Source: Synechococcus sp. RedBA-s
GTDB lineage: Bacteria > Cyanobacteriota > Cyanobacteriia > PCC-6307 > Cyanobiaceae
Direction: 5' to 3'
NCBI RefSeq assembly: GCF_024345495.1
Contig: NZ_JAGQBF010000009.1
Coordinates: 36,299-100,298, forward strand
DNA: 64,000 nucleotides
The translations under genes and the position numbers were made by a program. The notes under the pieces were generated by a model. It was not told the DNA's origin and made no database searches. It saw only the letters and a list, made by a program, of their open reading frames with translations. Below, piece by piece: positions 59,860 to 64,000 of the stretch; positions within the stretch are counted from its first letter, which is position 1; each line of letters begins with the position of its first letter.

Positions 59860-60546
59860 TCAGGCTGCTGCCCCATAGGCCACCTGGCAGACGGCATTGA
59901 GCAACTGGGCTTCGGCCGCTGAAGCTGGAGGCTGGCCGTCCACCAGGCCCGCCGAGCAGTTCGCTCCACCGAACAGCTGCGGTCCGCCATCCACGCTGTA
60001 GTAGAAACTCGCCCCCTGGCTGCCCACCGCCTCCACGGAGCCGTAGTTGAGCGTGTACGTGGTCTGCGGCACCGTGATCACAGGCGACTGTTGTGCTGCC
60101 GCCTGGTTCACCAGCGACGTGATCGCCGCACCGGTGGCCAGTTCGCTGAGCCCCCAGGCGGCGGCACTGGGGCCCCACCAGTCCCAGGCGGTGGGGTTCA
60201 CTTGATACCAGCCTGCGCTCCAGGGTCGTGCCCCCCAGTAGCCACCGTTCACCCAGGCCGGATGGAAGCCGGCGTAGGGACGAGCGTAGAAATCTGCCCC
60301 AGCGGCGGTGACGCCGACCCCCGCGCGCACGCCGGCGCCATAGACAGGGTGATAGCCCACGTAGCCGGCTCGTACGGCGGTATCGGCGCCGAATCGATAG
60401 CCGCCGAAGCCCACCCCGGAGCCCCAGCCACCCACGCCAATCCCTCCACCTAGGCCGAGGCGGGCCTGGGCCGGATCGGAAGCCGGCAGCATCCCGAGCC
60501 CCAGAAGGGCGAGCAGCGCGGCAAGGGTCGTTCTCCTGAAGGCCAT
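59860..60546 (-). CDS. Secreted Gly/Ala/Tyr-rich protein
   Basis: This 228-residue protein has a signal peptide (RTTLAALLALLGLGMLPASD) and a low-complexity first half with GGGIGVGGWGSGVGFGGYRF and GYVGYHPVYGAGVRAGVGVT. The second half is more ordered (VNPTAWDWWGPSAAAWGLSE, TVPQTTYTLNYGSVEAVGSQ). Likely exported; resembles unnamed cyanobacterial surface proteins. No catalytic motif. Confidence 0.7.
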   Translation of the reverse strand: MAFRRTTLAALLALLGLGMLPASDPAQARLGLGGGIGVGGWGSGVGFGGYRFGADTAVRAGYVGYHPVYGAGVRAGVGVTAAGADFYARPYAGFHPAWVNGGYWGARPWSAGWYQVNPTAWDWWGPSAAAWGLSELATGAAITSLVNQAAAQQSPVITVPQTTYTLNYGSVEAVGSQGASFYYSVDGGPQLFGGANCSAGLVDGQPPASAAEAQLLNAVCQVAYGAAA

Positions 60547-60937
60547 GACAGGTGGATAGTCCTCACTTGATTATGCTGGCCCACCCCATTGGCGCGAGAG
60601 CATCTCTAGAAGAACTTCACGCCTTCTTCGCCTGCTCCTCCTGCTTTGACGAGGATCTAGCCGACGTTCTTGTGTTGGTGAGTTGCTCCAGTCCGGCCTT
60701 GATGCCGATCATTCTTCCCATGCTTGGGGCGTCACATGCTTGGTCGGCGATGGCCGCTTGCAGAATCCAGAGCCCATGAAAAACCTAGGCAACTACCTCT
60801 TCTCAGCCAAGAGTCAGCCGTTCTGTCAGCCGCCCCTCAACCATTACAGGCTACTGTCGAAATCTGGTCTACAGAGGGTATGTAATCGTCAGGGATGGAC
60901 CGCCATCGAAGCTGGAAAGGATTCCGATTTCCAGTTC
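60547..60937. other. 391-base gap with a possible C-terminal scrap
   Basis: No intact gene. On the minus strand at about 60627-60760 a frame reads AAIADQACDAPSMGRMIGIK then AGLEQLTNTRTSARSSSKQE and a stop. This looks like the lost tail of a coding sequence, but an upstream stop (TAG) closes it and I cannot assign it. Confidence 0.35.
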
Positions 60938-61417
60938 TCAATTGCAGCCCTGGACGGAGATCCGATAGCTGAACCCCAGGGCCCCTGGCTCGCTGGAGGA
61001 GCCGATCCTGAAGTTCATCAGGCTGGTGCGCTTGCCCGGCACGGAGGCGAAGGGACCCCACATCCGTCCGGTTCCCTGGGGCGGCGTCATCGTTTCGTTG
61101 AACAGCTGCAGGCTCGTTTCGTCGGTGAAACGCATGAACCCCTGCACCGGATAACTGGCCTGATCGGTGGAGGTGGCCGTGAAGAAGAAGCGATAGCTGC
61201 TGAAGGGCTGATCCACGATGAAATCGGTGTTCCAGTTGTTGCGACCCAGCAGGCGCCCACGCCCGATCCGCTTGCTCACCACCGGTTCTGATCCGCCGAT
61301 GGGCATCAAGAACGTGCAGTTGGCGGCGGGCTGGGCCAGTGCCGGCCCAGCGGCCATCACACCGATCGTCAGGGCCGCCATGGCTTGGGCCAGACGCGCT
61401 GGGGTGGAAGTGATCAT
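60938..61417 (-). CDS. Secreted hypothetical protein
   Basis: This 159-residue protein has a signal peptide (LAQAMAALTIGVMAAGPALA) and a beta-rich mature region: RGRLLGRNNWNTDFIVDQPF, SSYRFFFTATSTDQASYPVQ, GFMRFTDETSLQLFNET and SLMNFRIGSSSEPGALGFSY. It ends RISVQGCN, with one cysteine near each end of the mature part. Family unknown to me, with the look of a small extracellular beta-sandwich. ATG 61417 is preferred to 61429. Confidence 0.7.
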   Translation of the reverse strand: MITSTPARLAQAMAALTIGVMAAGPALAQPAANCTFLMPIGGSEPVVSKRIGRGRLLGRNNWNTDFIVDQPFSSYRFFFTATSTDQASYPVQGFMRFTDETSLQLFNETMTPPQGTGRMWGPFASVPGKRTSLMNFRIGSSSEPGALGFSYRISVQGCN

Positions 61418-61477
61418 CAGGTAGCCCAAGTGGTGGCGAGGATCGTAGATCCCCTCGACCCAGCCAGGGCGGGGCGC

Positions 61478-62788
<1,311 letters not shown>

Positions 62789-62912
62789 TCAGGGCTTGCG
62801 GGGATCCTATGGGCCGCCCCGGGGCGCTCTGATGTGACCGTCGGTACCGACAGACCAGCTGCTCGACACGGGCCTGTCGCCAGAATCAGCTCCAGCTGCT
62901 TCGCCGGACTCC

Positions 62913-63317
62913 ATGCGCCTGCTTCACACCATGCTCCGGGTGGGCGATCTGGAGCGCTCCTTGACCTTCTACTCCGAAGTGCTGGGCATGCGCCTGCTGC
63001 GCCGCAAGGACTACCCCGCCGGCCGCTTCACCCTGGCGTTCGTGGGCTACGGCGACGAAAGCGACACCACCGTGCTGGAGCTCACCCACAACTGGGATAC
63101 CACGGCCTACGACATCGGCACCGGTTATGGACACATTGCCCTTGGTGTCGACGACATTGCGGCCACCTGTGACGCCATTTCCGGCAAGGGCGGGCGGGTG
63201 GTACGGCCGCCCGGACCGATGAAGCACGGCAGCACCGTGATCGCCTTCGTGGAAGATCCCGACGGCTACAAGGTGGAGCTGATTCAGTTGTCCGCGAGGC
63301 CCGATGCAGCTGCCTGA
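62913..63317 (+). CDS. gloA: Lactoylglutathione lyase (glyoxalase I)
   Basis: This 134-residue single-domain glyoxalase converts the hemithioacetal of methylglyoxal and glutathione to S-lactoylglutathione. Metal ligands occupy the E. coli positions: H5 ([20 protein letters not shown]), E56 ([10 protein letters not shown]), H74 ([11 protein letters not shown]) and E122 ([12 protein letters not shown]). It is divergent from enolase with a 139-base gap and overlaps the next gene by 14 bases. Confidence 0.96.
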   Translation: MRLLHTMLRVGDLERSLTFYSEVLGMRLLRRKDYPAGRFTLAFVGYGDESDTTVLELTHNWDTTAYDIGTGYGHIALGVDDIAATCDAISGKGGRVVRPPGPMKHGSTVIAFVEDPDGYKVELIQLSARPDAAA

Positions 63318-63915
63318 TCCCGCCACTACCGGCAGCCTCACCAGCGAGCCCGACCGCTTCAGTGAGGCCGCCTGGGATCTGCTGCTGGCCTCCCAGGACC
63401 AGGCCCGCCGCTGGCGCCATGGCCAGATGGATGTGGAGCACCTGCTGCAGACCCTGCTGCAGGATTCGCGCTTCGCGGCCTGGGTGGATCCCCTTCCCAT
63501 CGATCCAGAGCGGCTGCTCGATCGCCTGGAGGGCTTCTGCGCCGAGCAACCCTCCTCTCCCGGTGACGACCTCTACATCGGTGATGCCCTCGAAGACCTG
63601 CTGGAGGAGTCCGACCGCCGCCGCTCCAGCTGGGGGTCGCGCCTGCTTGACATCCCCCATCTGCTGCTGGCCCTGCTCGATGAACCTCGCCTGGGAGCTG
63701 CGCTGTTGGCGGAGGAGGGGCTGAGCGAGCCGGAGTTGCTGCGCCAGCTGCGGCCCGCGGCCGCCCCCGCCTCCGGCCCTGCAGGCATCAGCTCGGTCCC
63801 AGCGGTGGGGGGCGGTCGCCCTCGCCGTTTCGAAGCGCCTCCGGCCCCAGCCGACGACTGGATTGACAGCCCTTCCCGGGAGCCCGCCGCGCCGCCACCG
63901 CTGGGACCGAGCTGA
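63304..63915 (+). CDS. Clp N-terminal-domain protein (probably 5' part of a clpB-like gene)
   Basis: The frame encodes two Clp_N repeats. The first is [20 protein letters not shown]...[12 protein letters not shown]; the second is [20 protein letters not shown]...[12 protein letters not shown] and [19 protein letters not shown] Pro/Ala-rich linker and a stop at 63915 follow. ClpA/B/C ATPases continue with AAA+ domains at this point. The linker coincides with a perfect inverted repeat that runs to the window edge, so the stop may be produced by a rearrangement or assembly fold-back, not by the real gene end. Confidence 0.72.
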   Translation: MQLPDPATTGSLTSEPDRFSEAAWDLLLASQDQARRWRHGQMDVEHLLQTLLQDSRFAAWVDPLPIDPERLLDRLEGFCAEQPSSPGDDLYIGDALEDLLEESDRRRSSWGSRLLDIPHLLLALLDEPRLGAALLAEEGLSEPELLRQLRPAAAPASGPAGISSVPAVGGGRPRRFEAPPAPADDWIDSPSREPAAPPPLGPS

Positions 63916-64000
63916 TGCCTGCAGGGCCGGAGGCGGGGGCGGCCGCGGGCCGCAGCTGGCGCAGCAACTCCGGCTCGCTCAGCCCCTCCTCCGCCAACAG
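63703..64000. repeat. Perfect 106-bp inverted repeat with 86-bp spacer at window edge
   Basis: Bases 63703-63808 are the exact reverse complement of 63895-64000, separated by 86 unique bases; the match reaches the last base, so the repeat may extend further. The left arm codes for the end of the second Clp_N repeat ([16 protein letters not shown]), and the right arm encodes the same peptide on the minus strand. Perfect arms inside coding sequence suggest either a fold-back assembly or library chimera, or a recent inverted duplication. Confidence 0.92.

Overview
The window looks like chromosomal DNA of a high-GC picocyanobacterium of the Cyanobium / freshwater Synechococcus type. I infer this from family content and gene order, not from a marker gene. 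The right half carries a compact set typical of that group: carotenoid oxygenase, hisB, fabI, a DegT aminotransferase, CPD photolyase, a NUDIX hydrolase, folK, enolase, gloA and a Clp N-domain gene. There is also a cyanobacterial pilin-like G/H protein. I see no rRNA, tRNA, CRISPR array, intact transposase or integrase.

Layout. 1-3.45 kb: a RecB-like nuclease (cut by the window edge), a phosphohexomutase and rdgB. 3.45-20.2 kb: an accessory island built around three formylglycine-dependent sulfatases (5406, 10223, 16566) and one aerobic formylglycine-generating enzyme (19213). With them are two secreted HAD-family hydrolases (one frameshifted), a frameshifted AraC regulator, an OprB-type porin, a MarC protein and a tandem DUF1254-DUF1214 fusion. 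20.3-28.8 kb: a run of membrane proteins (pentapeptide, BASS-type, DUF1622, DUF202, SulP anion permease, MscS, bestrophin-like, DUF389). 29-31 kb: DUF2252, an orphan Nif11 peptide and debris. 31-43 kb: mostly core metabolism, with a beta-carbonic anhydrase lying antisense between hisB and fabI and a photolyase-like pair split into two genes. 43-54 kb: a mixture of intact enzymes (amine oxidase, transglutaminase, N-formylglutamate amidohydrolase, GluR0-like receptor, thioredoxin/CcdA pair, GH57, DAO-type oxidase) and decayed genes. 54-61 kb: small secreted proteins, an AT-richer membrane gene, and a second DUF1254 protein divergent from an outer-membrane channel-like protein. 61.5-64 kb: eno, gloA and the Clp N-domain gene, which ends in a perfect 106-bp inverted repeat running into the window edge.

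How the genes may work together. Three sulfatases, the enzyme that matures their catalytic cysteine, an outer-membrane porin and a nearby SulP permease suggest uptake and desulfation of sulfate esters, with reuse or export of sulfate; the substrate is unknown. None of the three sulfatases nor the FGE shows a signal peptide, so hydrolysis is probably cytoplasmic.

A second theme is gene decay. Frameshifts, internal deletions and short duplicated fragments of neighbouring genes (FGE, DUF389, GH57, FAD oxidoreductase, methyltransferase, FUSC, AraC, HAD) are concentrated in the accessory stretches. Some single-base events could be sequencing errors.
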